The translations under genes were made by a program, and so were the position numbers. Source: Schistosoma mansoni (taxonomy: Eukaryota; Platyhelminthes; Trematoda; Strigeidida; Schistosomatidae). From it: a stretch of DNA of 64,000 bases. Where the stretch lies: positions 620,001-684,000 of the forward strand of contig NC_031502.1 in the NCBI RefSeq assembly GCF_000237925.1, written 5' to 3'. Shown here in pieces: positions 23,290 to 37,700 of this stretch. Numbering within the stretch: the stretch's first letter is position 1; each line of letters starts with the position of its first letter. The notes below the pieces were generated by a model, which worked only from the letters and a program-made list of their open reading frames with translations, was not told the origin of the DNA and searched no databases.

Positions 23290-24180
23290 TAGCGGTCGAC
23301 TGGATCATGAAGACGTCAACATCTGGAGGAAAGAACGGGATACTGTAGGCAGTTAGGATGTCGCTGGACGATCTAGATTTCGCAGATGATCTGGCTCTTC
23401 TATCACACACGCAACAACAAATGCAAGAGAAGACGGCTAGTGTAGCAGCAGCCTCAGTAACAGTAGGTCTCAATACAAACAAAGAGAAAAAGCAAGACTC
23501 TCTGATACAATACAGCATGCACCAATCGAATCACACTTGACGGAGAAGCTTCGGAGGATGTGAAAACCTTTACATATCTGGGCAGCATCATTGATGAACA
23601 TTGTGGATCTGATGCAGATGTGAAGGCGCGGATCGGTAAAACAAAAAAGCAGCATCTTGACAACTGAAGAACATCTGGAACTCAAAATAACTGTCTTTCA
23701 ACCAACACGAAGATCAGAACCTTCAATACAAATGTCAATTCAGTTCTAATGCATGGGGCGGAGAGGTGGAGAACTACGAAGGCCATCATCCAGAAGATAC
23801 AGATGTTCATTAACAGGTGTTTACGCAAAATACTTCAGATTCGTTCGACAGACATCATTATCAACAAGCTACTGTGGGAGACAACAAAACAGATTCCAAC
23901 GGAGGAAGAAATCAGGAAGAAGCGCTGGAGGTGGATAGGACACACATTGAGAAAATCACTCAAGTGCGTGACAAGGCAAGCCCTCACACGGAATGTTGAG
24001 GGCCAAAGGAAAAGAGGAGGAACAAAGAACACATTACGCCGAGCAATGGAGACAGACATGAGAAGAATGAACAAAAATTGGATAGAACTAGAAAGGAAAG
24101 TGCGGGAGAGAGTGGGTTGGACAATGCTGGGCGGCGGCCTGTGCTCTATTGGGAGTAACAGGCGTAAGTAAGTGTGTAAC
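23290..24180 (+). pseudogene. RTE/SR2-like LINE reverse transcriptase, C-terminal remnant
   Basis: Plus strand: D-D-L-D-F-A-D-D-L-A-L-L-S-H (RT catalytic F-A-D-D) at about 23360, then frameshifted fragments. A 140-codon frame follows at 23749-24171, with the [12 protein letters not shown] motif and a C-S-I-G-S-N-R-R-K end typical of the abundant schistosome RTE-type LINE. 5' truncated, with several stops and frame changes; non-functional. Confidence 0.75.
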
Positions 24181-24370
24181 TGCCTTTCTGAAGTAATCCA
24201 AAATAGTTTCTTCACAACACGTCTGTGCCAGTAAGCTGTTTGTGAATGATACTAATACATTACTTTTGTACCGCGGGGTATATCTTGTTCGTAAACTTGG
24301 CTAGATCGGGAGCATAGAATGCAAAAATACAGTATGAATCCATTTATTTGGCAAATTCTCTTTGGCTTCT

Positions 24371-25015
24371 TGTTATATCCCCTGGTGAATTATGAATGGT
24401 GACCTCAAATCAATTTTCGTCGATCCTCATGATCCATTCAGTTCTAATTATTTCTCTTTTAAATATGACAAACATGTTCTATATAATGTGACATTAATAG
24501 TAACTTGGCTATATGAGGATCCAACAGTCTTTCGTGGGGGAGGAGGAATTCGAGAAATTTAAAATCCGGATATCAACTCCGGATTTCTCAAAAAGGAGAG
24601 GTGTTATATCCCCTGGTGAATTATGAATGTTAAATCTGAGGTCTATTTATGGACAAATGTTATATGCTTATTTCCTATTGTACAATTGTTACGTAACTAA
24701 ACTATTCATATTCGTGTTTCTCTTATCATTAGCTTTATTTTGATCTTTGACTTATTATCATACGATTCTTGAGTTATAATCAGTTTATTGATTACTTTGG
24801 TTTGTATAAAAACTCAGTATGTTTGTAAATAATGATTCATATTGTCGAGGCTGTTATTTGTGTTCTGGACTTAACTGGCTGGGCTAGGCAGATAGGAAGA
24901 CCGAACCGTACTCAAGACTGCTCGTACGATTTCAAGTATCATTTGCGTCCAATCAATAAATCCACTCCTCCTTAAATTGACATTCATATATATTACGAGT
25001 CCATACGTTATAACA
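24371..25015 (+). mobile_element. Internally deleted LTR element: LTR start, internal end, 3' LTR
   Basis: The LTR start (TGTTATATCCCCTGGTG) occurs at 24371 and again at 24602. The second opens a 414-bp LTR ending CGTTATAACA at 25015, making TGTTAT/ATAACA termini. A purine tract (AAAAAGGAGAGG) ends directly before 24602, as expected before a 3' LTR. The first start is followed after about 30 bp by unrelated sequence, so most of the 5' LTR and interior seem deleted. Related LTRs occur at 54459, 55104 and 63151. No target duplication found. Confidence 0.65.
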
Positions 25016-26559
25016 CTTCTCACGACGAAGAAATGGTTGGTTATCCAGAAAATAACTCGATATACATACTTTGTGAAGAAACTTCATGGTTAAAAATGCG
25101 TTTGACATATAGATTTAGCAGAATAGGCAGCAATATTTACCAATAATGATTTGTATTTGACACATAGGTGGAGGTTTGTAAAGGTTTTTTCGAACCGTTG
25201 TCTGTTCCGTGGTTAAAAATATGAGTATTGTGAAGGAGAAATATTGTGAGGTGCAGGGAAGCAGAACGTAAAAAGGCAAAAGAAACTTATAGTTATTGTC
25301 ATTACTTGTCTAACATCTACACGACAGGCAGTTTTGGATACTTTGGTGTTCTTAATCCCGTTAACCGAAAAGCCACGATTACATTGTTGTTGGTCATGAT
25401 TGTTGTGTTGAAAAGCTCGGAGATACACTCAGATGTGAAAAATCTTTTTTTTACATGAAATAAAGACGAAAACTTCAGTTACTTAGTTGTAGAACATTAT
25501 TCAGCCATGCTTTGAGGTTTTGAATAATACTGTGGTTCCAGCTTCGATTCTTCACGTTCGTACTCTTATTATGGGTCTGGTAATTGGTATTCTCAGAACT
25601 CCTCCAGCCTTCCAAGAATAAATGGCAAAAGTAAATGTTTTCTTCAACGGCTATGTAACTCGTAAAGGGTGAGATGTATTAACCAGCTGTTCGTTTATCA
25701 GTTTTAAATTGAGAAATTGTAGTTAATGTCATGGAATAAAGGTTGGTTAACAAATTATTGTAACCGACGCCACCATGATAAAGCACCATTAGCAAATTTA
25801 TCTTCCCGAGTCCATATATGTCGCATGGCAATAGCTTCAGAAAAAGGTAGTGATTTGTATGTCTTTCTTATCAGACATCCTGGAAGACCGGAACGTCGGT
25901 ACCAAGACCATTGTGAGGCAAATGGTGAGCAATTATAATACCGCTAACATGATATGCTTTTATTCCAAGACTGCGAAAATCTTCAAAGATAGTGGTGCTA
26001 ACTCTCTTTCATGTTATTCCAGTGTCCATGTTTAGCCCGTACATGCAGCTTCTAGACAAAGCTGTAATAAAATATGGCCATAATCTGTACACATTTGACC
26101 GAGGCGGTGAGGGTGTCGTCTAGTACGAATAGGTCAACTTGGCATCCGGATACTCCCTCCTTATTATGGCCCTTAATCTGGAACCAATTTTTCAGTTCTT
26201 TCGCAACGTTTGAACCGAGTCTGGGGAGGACTTGCTTTTCTCAGTAGCAGTGTAAAACGTTTCCTTTAGTTTAATCTTATAGTATCTAGTTAGAAACATT
26301 CGAAGCGACCATTTTCATGATGACTAACTTTAATTAATAACCTCCAATTTTACATTTTAACCATAATCGTGTACTACTGGAAGGTGTTCTGAACAGAAGT
26401 CTAGGTATTTTCCATTCCACACATTTTTTAGTAAATACTTCCTGCCAATCAGTATTACACCTTGTTTCAAAGTTTATACGATGAAACATTGTTGTGTTCA
26501 CGTTCCACTGTAAACCTATTATCCTGGTGTGCTTTGTTGAGAAGTTTCACTACGCGATA

Positions 26560-26890
26560 TGCATGCCAATAATCGTTACAGCTGATAAAAAATATCGTCT
26601 AAATACCCGAACGTTTTGTCACTGACTACTAGTTTTATTACCGTCTGCTCTAGGTTTTCTGTTATGGCATCTACTAAGATTAGCCCCAACGGGCTACTCG
26701 TAGAGAAGGCACCAACTTGATGATATAAAAGATTGGATCAAAATTAAACATTTTTGGTGCATAGTAATAGAGGCTACTTGAATTCGTATTGTGCCAGGAT
26801 AATTAAATACAATCTCTATGGCTCCTCCGAATGAAATTTTAGCGAATACCGGAGAGAAATCTTTGTATTTTAGTGTCTCACACCTCATTA
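26560..26890 (-). pseudogene. Reverse transcriptase remnant, possibly Penelope-like
   Basis: Minus strand reads H-Q-V-G-A-F-S-T-S-S-P-L-G-L-I-L-V-D-A and, about 35 codons on, G-Y-L-D-D-I-F. The S-P-L-G block followed by Y-x-D-D is the spacing of Penelope-like RTs. At least one frameshift lies just upstream (F-N-F-D-P-I-F-Y is in another frame) and stops follow. Other RT classes remain possible. Confidence 0.4.
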
Positions 26891-29800
26891 ATGGTGGGCG
26901 TGTATTTATTAGTGATCATCTTTAAAGAGTCCTTCGAACTTCTAGTGAGAACCTATGGAACACATAGTTACCTAATTTGCGAATGGGGAAGCAGCCCACT
27001 ATCTAGGACCATGATATTTTGTAAGATGACTTGATAGTAATTAAGTAGTCTACAGATTTCAAGCAGCAGTGAGTGTCGCTCTCGAAATGCCCCTAAGTTA
27101 CTAGTAGGAGCCTACGTAAGTTTCTTTTGGTATAATGACTTCTACACCTCTTCAAGTGTAAACCCAGTTAAATACATCTATATAAACTCATAATTTCCAG
27201 AAAGGAAGCATTTAAGTTAAATAGATTGATATTTCAGACAATTTCTATGGGTTTTTCGCCAAAGGAATATTTCATAGAAACACAAAACACTGATGTGTTG
27301 GGCGGGTGATCGTCTCTCCACTTGTTCGCCACTATGACAAAATGACAAATTAAGGTGATACACTATTGTTTCGCTACTAACTCTTCTGATCTGACTTGAA
27401 CTCACTGATCTCTCAGCAATAACAGGGAAACTGCAATACCATTTTCGGATATTTAAAATTTCAGGAATATGAATGGCGTCTTCACATCTCTGGTACACAA
27501 CTACAATAACAAACCTGACAACCATATTTTACCAAGGTTAAACCGCTGTGCCGTAAATCTAGCTGTTTCGATCAACTGCTCCCTTCCCATTTAATTCAGC
27601 TGTCGCGCACTTTCAAACACAGAACTTGTAGACAAATCACTTCATTCACGCGAAGCTGCTGGCTGGGATGGTCAAAGATAACATTGCAGTCAAAGTATCT
27701 TTCTCTTGCGTAGCGTATATTCACGTATCTCTATCACTTTCCTCCTTCAGAACTTTCATCTCGCGTACTTCCTCTTTGTATTGTCCCGCACTTTACTTTC
27801 TAGTCTATTGAGTAGTAAGCACAGTAACGTTGTTCTCCCCAGTGCTTTCCCTAATAATGAAAATGATAATATATATTTCTGACAGAGTAGGTACGTACCA
27901 TTTTTAGAGGCGTGGTCAGTAGTTTACAACATCGGTTCGCAGATGAGCTTTTCAAGTTGCTGTTGGGCAGATAAAACGAATGAAAATAAATGGCAATATA
28001 TTCGTGAAGATGCACTAATGAGTTGATTATTGGGTTAATGTGTCAATACTGCACCATAAGTACAGTTTCGCGATTTTCCGAAAATGCCATTGGGTTCACT
28101 TTATGACCCTAGAAATTGCACATCACGTCCATACTTGTCATTTGTGTATTAGAACTGTGTTGTTGCTATAAAAGAGTTTAAATTTTTTTTATTTGTCACA
28201 AAGCATATAAAGTGGGCGCTTGGTATGGACTGTAACCTCGAAAACGTGTACATTAAATTATTCCAGGTTTATCCCAGGCATAGGAAGCTACACAGCTGTG
28301 TGCAGAGGATGTGGTGCTAAAAATGAGAAACAAGGAGTCAGTAAGGCGTTTGGATATAGAACGTCAACAAAGCTTGACCGTTTGTAGTGAAGCTAACAAA
28401 CGTATGGTAAATTAGTAGATAAAACTGGTACTAGCTTCGATTAATAGGATGAAAAGCGGTTAAGGAGTCCTCAGGTAAGTGAACACAGTAGTAAAGAATA
28501 GTGAGTAGTAGTGTGTAAGAAGGTGGAATCGGTTCAACTGATGGAGGGAAAGTCGATGTTGGAATCAGGAACGCTGTTCATTATAATCGAGGGCGCATCA
28601 AAAGCGAGTAAGGTGTTAAGAAACGTCAATACTAACATATCTTTGTTATCTGTTGCTTTTTCATCGCTCTCATTTCTTTCAGCCAACTCAAGTCACTAAG
28701 TCATAATGTAAAAGCCCAAGTCGGCATGTTATAGGTTGTCTGAGTAGAACAGCGAATACAGCATAAAAATGGAAACATGGGTCTGGGTGGTGGGCATAGG
28801 AGAACAACCTCATTATCGCCGACTGGTTGGCTCGTTCTCAATCATGAAGAGCATGAAGCAAACAAAGTGTTTCGTCTTACAAACATTGACGAATTGAAGT
28901 CGTCGCTTTCATTGTCAATGCTTGCTGGTCAGTAGCCTTATCCTTCCTCCTTTTGTGATGTTGGGCTCTCTTATGGATACTTTTAGATAAGGTATTATGA
29001 TCTACACGATGCCCCATGTTTCACATTCTGTCGGAAACACTTCGTGTAAGTATCATTTTACAAGCCTACCAGTTACAAACTATGGACCGTGGGTGAGGCA
29101 TCGACGCAATCCAAACAAAGTATAAACATTTAGAAAAGTGTAATGGAGGACAAATGTTTGCTGAAGTAGGCGGAAAAAGTCTAGGAATATAATAGTTATA
29201 AATAAGGCCATGCGTGGTGGGATGAAATTAGTGGTAAGTTAACAGAGTTCACGTGAATGTTGTAAAATGGTGGAAAATATACTAGATTGGACTCATATTA
29301 ACTTGGTGTTGGTCGTATATTGTGCTATCCTAACCACGTGATGGTTTACGGGCTCTACAAATGCAAGACCACTAACGGTAGGCAATAAGTTGTGAGGTTC
29401 ACTTGACAACTCTTAAGGATAGCATCTCTAGCGGCCGACTGTAGTTGAGCAATATCGATAGGTCCAGTGAGTTATCTGCTCATCTGAAATAAAAATTAAG
29501 GAGAGACGTATAGTTACGAAGACATATTTAAGACAACTGGAAAGGAGATGAAAAAAACGAAAGTTGGTCCGATATGACTCAGACATGTATAGAGCCCATG
29601 ATATCCGGGTAATGCGCAAATGTGTTCGTGCGTGCTAGGAGATCAGTGCAAGGGAGGGATTCATCAAGAAGTCCTACAAACGTATGCGAACCGCCTGCTA
29701 TGCATATTTCGGGTAGAGGACAGTTTCATATTAATGGATATTTGATGAGGAGCTCTGCGGAGCTGTTGTTTTTTAGCCTAACAACTTTTGCATCTTAGAT

Positions 29801-30199
29801 GCTTTAGTGAAGATGTGTCCAGAGGAGTTTTGATTGTGCGGATGGTGCACCTAATGTCAGCTACTGGTTTCACTTTGGGGAGTACGTTCTCGTCGGGTGA
29901 TAGTTTTATTTTAACAGACTTTTCCAAAACACAGCCAGCCACGTTTCTCTGTGTTGATTTTTAAGCTCCAGTGCTTACCTCGTTGAGTTCATGTTGGACT
30001 ATTTGAGTAATACTGCTTACATCACAAATGTTAGCTGATAAGCAACCGAATGTAGAAAACATACAGACTACGGTTCCGTTTACGAGACGCACCATCCAGG
30101 CTAAAGCCTACAGAGGCCAGTATGCACATAACTGACCAACACACTTCAAACAACAATCTCGTTAAAGACCAGGTGACAGATACTGCTTTAAAAGAACAC

Positions 30200-30960
30200 G
30201 ATGTGGTGATGCAAACCATCAAATGCCTCTATGGCAGCGTGTGAGGATTAAGGCGTAAGCTATCAGCAATCAGAGAAACAAGCTTTCATTTAGAACCGAA
30301 GATAATAGTCCGCGCTGGAACACGGCCATCGCCTGACATCATGCATAAGTGAGCTTGCAAGTCATGGCAATTCTCAGATGCAACATTACACAAAGCAGGT
30401 GGAGCGGCGATATACATTAATAGCCCTCAAACTTCAATTATTTACCAACAAATGATCAGGTTTAGGTTGAGGATGTTCAAATTCACTCACTAATAGGAAG
30501 AAGAAATCATTCTGTGGTTATTTTTTACCGTAGTCACAAACGAAATACTCCGGAGGGATGAGAATGTCCCTCATCGTAGCTACACTTGGGTAAACTACGC
30601 GACTACATAACTTTTCAGTGAACAAACGGTGGAAATAAACGACTAAAAAAGTATCCCCTATGAAGCCCATTATGGGTCCAGGAAATGCAGATCATGTGCA
30701 TCCAATCTACTCATAGTATGAGAAAGCTAAATGACCTGCCGTGACATGCAATAGTCCTCGAGTTCGCAGAAGTCTTCGACACAATAGAGCGTTTGGTACT
30801 AAGGTAAATAGAGTGCACACGGGTTGGAAGGTTTCAGCATCACAAGGAGCAATCTAAGCTTCACCCTTGGGTGTTTCATGGATTACCACGGTTATCATAG
30901 CCGCATATTAATGGCAACTCCTTATACGTCTCACTATCATATCCATTTCTCTTACTTACA
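30200..30960 (+). pseudogene. Heavily degraded LINE-like remnant
   Basis: Scattered plus-strand traces: G-G-A-A-I-Y-I-N at about 30405, as in AP-endonuclease domains, and F-A-E-V-F-D-T-I-E-R-L-V-L near 30760, as in the RT 'A-F-D-x-V' block. Frames are broken throughout; family not assignable. Confidence 0.35.
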
Positions 30961-31731
30961 TATTACCAAATAGTTAACTTATTTTTTATTTTCGAAAAAA
31001 TCGTCTTCTCTCAACACGCGAATTATCACATTGTTATTTTTGCATTGAGACCAACCAACCTCCTGCCTGCTAACGTGATAGCTGCTAGTATCCAGAATCC
31101 ATACTGCCCTGAGACAAACGAACTTGCTGAAACTGTAACGAATGAGAACAAAAGTGGGGGCAACCAAGCGTAATTGAACACAAAATTACAGAACATCTTA
31201 TTAAAAGCAGAGAACCATATAGTAAATACTTAATTTGTAAAATCTCAGACTTCATTGTTCCTTCATTTTCACAATAATCATGCTCTTTTCTTTGATCTTG
31301 TTAACCTTCTGCTGACAGATATTACACTTTCGATTGATAATATATACTACTCATATCTATCGACATCAGTAGCACACCACGAAACTACATGTCATACAAA
31401 TCCATAACTACCGAATTGGCTTGAATTAGTGCTCTCGAATGTCTATAACACCACTCACTGGACATTACCGACTACATGGAATCATACAAAAACAACAAGA
31501 AGCGAGCGAAACTAAATTAATCGGTTTATACATGCATAATGGATACGTGTTTTCAAGTCAAATTTATCAAAGGTTTATCAAAATACCCAAAAATATAAGT
31601 CATTCTGACAGTTTTTATCATGTATTTACCTTAATTTTTATTCGTTAAAAATAATTAATTGTTTGAAATATCAAGGTAGATGTCGAATAGAGCGACTGAG
31701 TCAAGGTTGACGGCAGCCATTTTCACAGACC

Positions 31732-34700
31732 ATGAGTAAACGTATACTTGCGATAACTGATGGGTCGAGTTCGCGGTCACGTAGACGCAGTAGATCGCCA
31801 GAAAAGTCTCCAGGTAGGATTAGGTAATCTTTTCTGGTTTAATGTGTTTCAGATTCAGCTCCTCGAAAACGTAAGAGCAGATGGTCTGCAGCTGAAACAG
31901 ATCGGATTTTTATACCTGGTATGCCTACTCAGCTGCCCCCGAATCTTACACCGCAACAAGAAAGGGTGTACATCAGTACGTGAAACTTTTTGGCTTATCT
32001 CGTTTGTATAGTTCAGCTCCAAATCGAAGATATGTCTAGACGCTTGAAAAGTGGAGATTTGGGCATCCCTAAAAATCCGGAAGACAGGTTAGCTATTTTT
32101 AAATTGTATATTTTACAGTTGTGTAGATCTCACTTATTTGTTGAACTGGTTATTGTGCTGTAAAGTTGTTTGAAAGTTTTCTGTGTAGAATAGTCTGGAC
32201 TAGTTGGTATAGATTTCACGTTAAACTAACACTCTTATTTAGAATTAATGTATTATGTAGCTGGTCTTATTTACTGTGGATCAGAAAGTAGCTAATGGGT
32301 AAGGGTTCACGAAGCTTATATTTTGGTAATTGACCTCAACGGGACTCCTTACGTAACAAATATTCTCTCTTTCAGATCCCCTTCACCGGAACCTATATAT
32401 AGCAGCGACGGTAAGCGCTTAAACACAAGGGAATATAGGACCCGCAAAAAGCTGGAAGATGATCGTCACGCACTCGTACAACAACTTATGGAAATTAATC
32501 CTGAGTATAAGCCACCATCTGACTACAAGTACTAGTTCTTTGATAATCATAACTTTGTAGAGCCCCACAAAATAGAATAACGGACAAAGTATTTATCCCC
32601 CAAGATAACCACCCGGATATCAACTTCGTCGGGCTTTTGATTGGACCACGTGGAAATACGCTTAAGGCACTGGAAAAAGATGTAAGTAGCTTATGTTATT
32701 AAATTTCGTTTCCTGTAAATCATTGTAGGCGTAAGGGTGTTTGTTGGTGTCAGCTTTATGTTTTTTTTCGTTATTTTCTGGTCCGAAAGTTCTGGTTCCG
32801 TACCTAACCATTCATTTTTCATTCTGATGACTTCACATGGCTGTTTTCTGTAAGCCCATATCTTGCTCACAAGGCTCAATTTAGCCGGTCCATTTCCTAC
32901 TCCACATGTGAAATCTCTCGAATGTCGCTTAAATGGGCGGGTTAGGCTGTGTGATTTTTCATAATTAGTCCCCATGGGGTAACAACCCGCGAGCTGTCAG
33001 TTGAGATTTTTTTATCAATTGTCCACAATGGATGTCGTTAATTCTCCACCGCTGATGTAGAAACTTTGGTGTATCACGACAGATTCAGTTGTGTACACAA
33101 TTATGTGCGTACCATCAAAATTTTTATGTTAATAACACCGATACCAAATGATTTAGAAATAATCATATTACACAGTTAATTCGTCAGACCAATACTTAAA
33201 CGAGTTTCGTCAGTGAGGGAAAACAAATTGCGGTTTCCTTATCACATGAGTTGCGAACTTCTGGATGTAGTCAGTGTAGTTTTAGAGTAGTATAGATTAA
33301 GGCCATGAAAACAGTGTTCAGGATTTCGTACTCTAAATTTTCACGATTATTCCTGTTAAGTGAGGTGAAGGGTTGGTTAGATCGATATGTTACAAAGCAT
33401 TGGATTTTGTTTGAGCTCTTAAAGATGTAGCTCTTATGGCGTAGTGAGTGTTACCGATTTGTTCGGGCTGTTTCCTAATGATCTTATATAAGGTAACCAA
33501 GTTATCAAGATGTCTTGTATTCAAGATGTTATTGGTCTGTATTGTGAAAAGTTGGAAATGATCAGTAGTTTTAAATCATAACTTATTCATCTCATTCCCA
33601 TCTATGTTATCAAACCTTTTAATTTGTCGAGTAAAGTTGTCCAGTGTTATTTGCTTAAAAGTTCAGCATGCTATTGTGATCTAAAAATGTGCAGTTGTTT
33701 TGTTTGGTGCCATTCGAATTTGCTTACAGTACAACAGTTGATGAGGTTGTGAGTCTTCATCGACTGAGATTGTTGGGTCACGGATTATGCATGTCCAACC
33801 ACCGATTTCCACGGCGCGCAAGGCTGACTAGTATTGGGGCCGAATGGAAGAAAGCAAGGGGCGACCAAACCAAAATGGGGCATAAGTCGGTAAAGTCACT
33901 AACTTCTAGTGTGAGCCATGTTGATGGATGCAAACTAGTTGGGTTTCGCACAACTATCATAGCCAGTGGTTGGATCATAGGTGTCTTCGAAGCATTGCTC
34001 GTATATCCTGGGACCACCGAGTAAGTAATGAAGATGTTAGGAAACGGTTACTAGGTAAGGATGGCATATCGACTGATGAAGTAGTGAAACTTCATCAGTT
34101 GAGATGGCTGGTACACGTGTTACGTATGCCCAACCACCAACTGCCCCGACGTACAATGTTTTATGGTGCAGGAGTAGGTTGAAAGAAAGCTAGGAGCGGC
34201 CAGACCAAAAGGTGGCACAAATCCATGAAGTCACTGACAAGTGGACTGGGCCATGCTGGTAGGTAAGTGTAGACTACCTGGTTGGTGTTCGCGAGATGAT
34301 AGCAATCAAGGGTTAGAGACCTTGAATGACATGGCTTCAAATGGTTTGCAATGGCGAAGATGCATCCACTCTTTATGTTCTATCAAATTCTAATCTTCTG
34401 AATTCCTCATGTCTCTATCTTTTTTCTCTTTCCAAATTTATTTCACTGGATTATATTCCTTCAATAACATCTTCAAACCCTAATCTTTCACATAATGCTT
34501 ATACTCTTACTACTTCTACCACTATGAGATTTAAATCGACAACTACATATCTGTGCTAATGTGGTATGGTAACTCGAACTGATGTACGTACGTACGAAGT
34601 ACTACGCTGTGACTGACTGATAGTGGTTGGGGACCCTGGGTGACATGGCTCATAATTGATCACAATGGTATAGGTGTGTATACTCTTTGTCTTTCCCTAA

Positions 34701-37700
34701 ACCGTTAAATTAAAGTCACTTTATATCTTTATTTCTACGACCAATTTCCTTTTCCCTGTATCATATCCTTATATACACTTAAATATATTATTACCATTGA
34801 AGTGACTACTATAAATTTGGTGTTCATCTTGTTGTGCTAATGAGGTTTGGCAACATTGACTGATGCATATATGTGCCTGGTCCTACGTTGTAGATGACTG
34901 ACCACAAGATTGACACAGCACTCGTGTTAGACAGTTATGTAATGAGTAAATTCATGCGCTCAAATTTCTATTAAATAGTTTCCAAACAATAGAGCTGACA
35001 GAATAAATCACGCTTACGACTGGGAAACTAAAAAATAAATGTAGCAATAAACACTGAGTAACGTGAAAAAAAACCTTAAATGTTTTAATGTCTAGGTGTA
35101 ATGTGAAGTTAGAACCTATAAATCCTTGCAGTATTTTTATATCGTGTACAAGCAAAATATCAGGAATGTCATAAAATCAATTTGTTTTCCTTTGGCGTCA
35201 TTGTCATATTTAATCCTTTTCCTTCTAGATTTCATTTTTATTTATCTTTTATAACCCTAGAAGTTTCAAACTTTTTAGTACACTAAAGTTATCCTTGTTT
35301 TCTTATTTCTTTTAACTTCAGACGGGCGCAAAAGTGATAATTCGCGGAAAGGGCTCCGTTAAGGAAGGCAAGGTTGGAAGAAGGGACGGACTTCCGTTAC
35401 CAGGTGAAGACGAACCTCTACATGCTTTCATCTCAGCACCTTCGGCCGAATGTGTAGACAAAGCAGTTAAAAAAATTAATGAAATCATAAGACAAGGAAT
35501 TGAGATACCAGAAAGCCAAAACGATCTTCGAAGAGCCCAGTTGCGCGAGCTTGCTTTACTTAATGGGACATTGCGTGAGCACGAAGGTTTAATGAAACTA
35601 CGTGCAATGGCCGAAGCTCAGTCAATTGCTACCAACAAAATCCAATGTGGTATATGTGGAGGTAAGTTTTCTTGAGCTGCATTCAATGTCTAACCCTATC
35701 ATCTGCCTAGATCACATTAGATAAACTATCATGTAGATGGATTTGTGGTAGTTTCTTAGTGTGTCATTTCTGGTTACTGGCTAACCTACAGTCCATTTTG
35801 TCGATAATCTTGGCTATGTTTTAATGATTTATTATAAGGAAAATGTAGTCTTGTAAAATTTGTGGAAATTTATCTATGTAATTACCACAAATTGCGACAT
35901 CGTTTTCATCATTTAGCACAGTTTCTAAATGTGTGACTATACTATGTCGCTTTAATAAGACGTTCGACCTTATTGTTAAAGTAATAGTGTTTATGCATAA
36001 GTACAAACGTCTAGCTACTTTATGTTCTTCGACTTATTCAAACATCATCGGTCGATCACAAGTAAAAAGTTGTTATAGCAGTTCATTTGTTTTCAAAACG
36101 TTCGTTTACATGTTCTTTAATAGTAATAGGTAACAGCAGACAACTGTTCAGACTTGTCAAGGTAGTCGGTATTAGGAATCCAACTGTTAACGAAACTATC
36201 TCGGGAAAAGATGGACATATTATATGTTGCTGACTGACTGAAGTTTTATTAAACTTGATGAGAATATTTTGGAATCACTGATCAATCTTTCTGTTATCTT
36301 AGATGTCAAACCGTGTAGGATAATCACCAGTCGTCACCTATTTAGAACGCAGTTTGCCTAAAATATCCGTTCACTTTTCGTTCCTGAAGTTTTAAGCACA
36401 CCATAAAGATAATACAGACTCACTCTACGCCACTTTGTGTATGGATCTAGGATGCTGCCTTCCAACATCAGATTGTCTGTCAATACCTACCAGTGCTCAT
36501 TTTTTATAAAATCTTTGTTTTGGTAATTAGCTGACGTTTATTTTCTATTTTAGGTGCTGGACATCTGTCAACCGACTGTAAAGCACTGTTGGGTGGTCAG
36601 GCGTATCTTGATCAGCTTAATGCCAACCCCAGTGAAAGAGCAAAAATGGATAGCGAATATACTGCATTAATGGCGGAGCTCGGTGTAGGTGGTTCGCAAG
36701 GCTTGCCCCCCGGTATGGTTTTAATTCTAAATGGTATATAAAAGTAGTTATGAGTTTGTAAAACCAGGCGAGTAGGAGTTCACCCTAATGTTCTGATGTG
36801 AAATGCAACTAATTAAATTGGGAAAAGATCTGAATGGAATTCGAACTTCGGAATTAGTTCACGAGTTCAATATGTGAATGATTACATCCAAAAGTAGAGA
36901 TCGATTAAGATAGGAAGCTGAATATTCATAACTGTCAGCTTTAATACAACAATAAGTTTCTAGTTAACAAACAGTCTTTAACGAAGGAGCATATACGATT
37001 GGGATTCACTTCATCCCTAAATGGCTGTTATGAGACATCTTAAAAACCTGGACCAAATTCTTTGGGATAAACAAATGTTAGTATTAGTCACTAGTAACTA
37101 TGATAATTCAAAAGAAACACTCCGTTCTAATAGCTTTTTCTCAATGATTGGCGAGTTACTCCAAAAATTGTGTTGGATTCATACATTTGTGGATTTGCTA
37201 TTTCCCATGGCCCGTCAAATATCACGTGATAAAACCTCCAATTAGGATTTCGGCTTCTACGACCTTGCCTCTGCCAAACTAATGATGTGTCAAAACAGCA
37301 CCAGCAGCGTTGAATCGACTTTGAGTCCTTGTTGGTCCTGTGTAGTAGCTTATCGCCTAACCTAGCCCGTTCAGTTCAGAACACAAACATCGGCCTCCTC
37401 TGTGTAAATCGTTTATTCCAGAAATACGTGGTTTATATACAAACACATTAGACCGAATCACACCATAAAGTTAAAAATAACAGTTGTACAAGATCGAGCC
37501 CAAGATGGCTGTATGGGATACTGTAACTAATAAATTGGGAATCAATTAAGAATGATAAGTCGTATAACAGTAGTCAATAGGTCAAATGAAAGCTTGTAAC
37601 AGAAGGAATATACATAATCTAATTACTTAGTTATCCAACGGGAATATATGTAATGATGGTCCATAAATAATCCCTAGCAGTTATCATTCATTTTTTCGTT

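Larger units (their letters stand above)
25016..31731. other. Long region without a recognisable host gene
   Basis: Mixed-composition DNA with only short frames. Apart from the RT-like remnant near 26.6 kb and LINE-like traces at 30.2-30.9 kb, I see no domain, splice-consistent exon chain or RNA gene. The last tens of bases contain the SF1 5' UTR. Confidence 0.4.
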
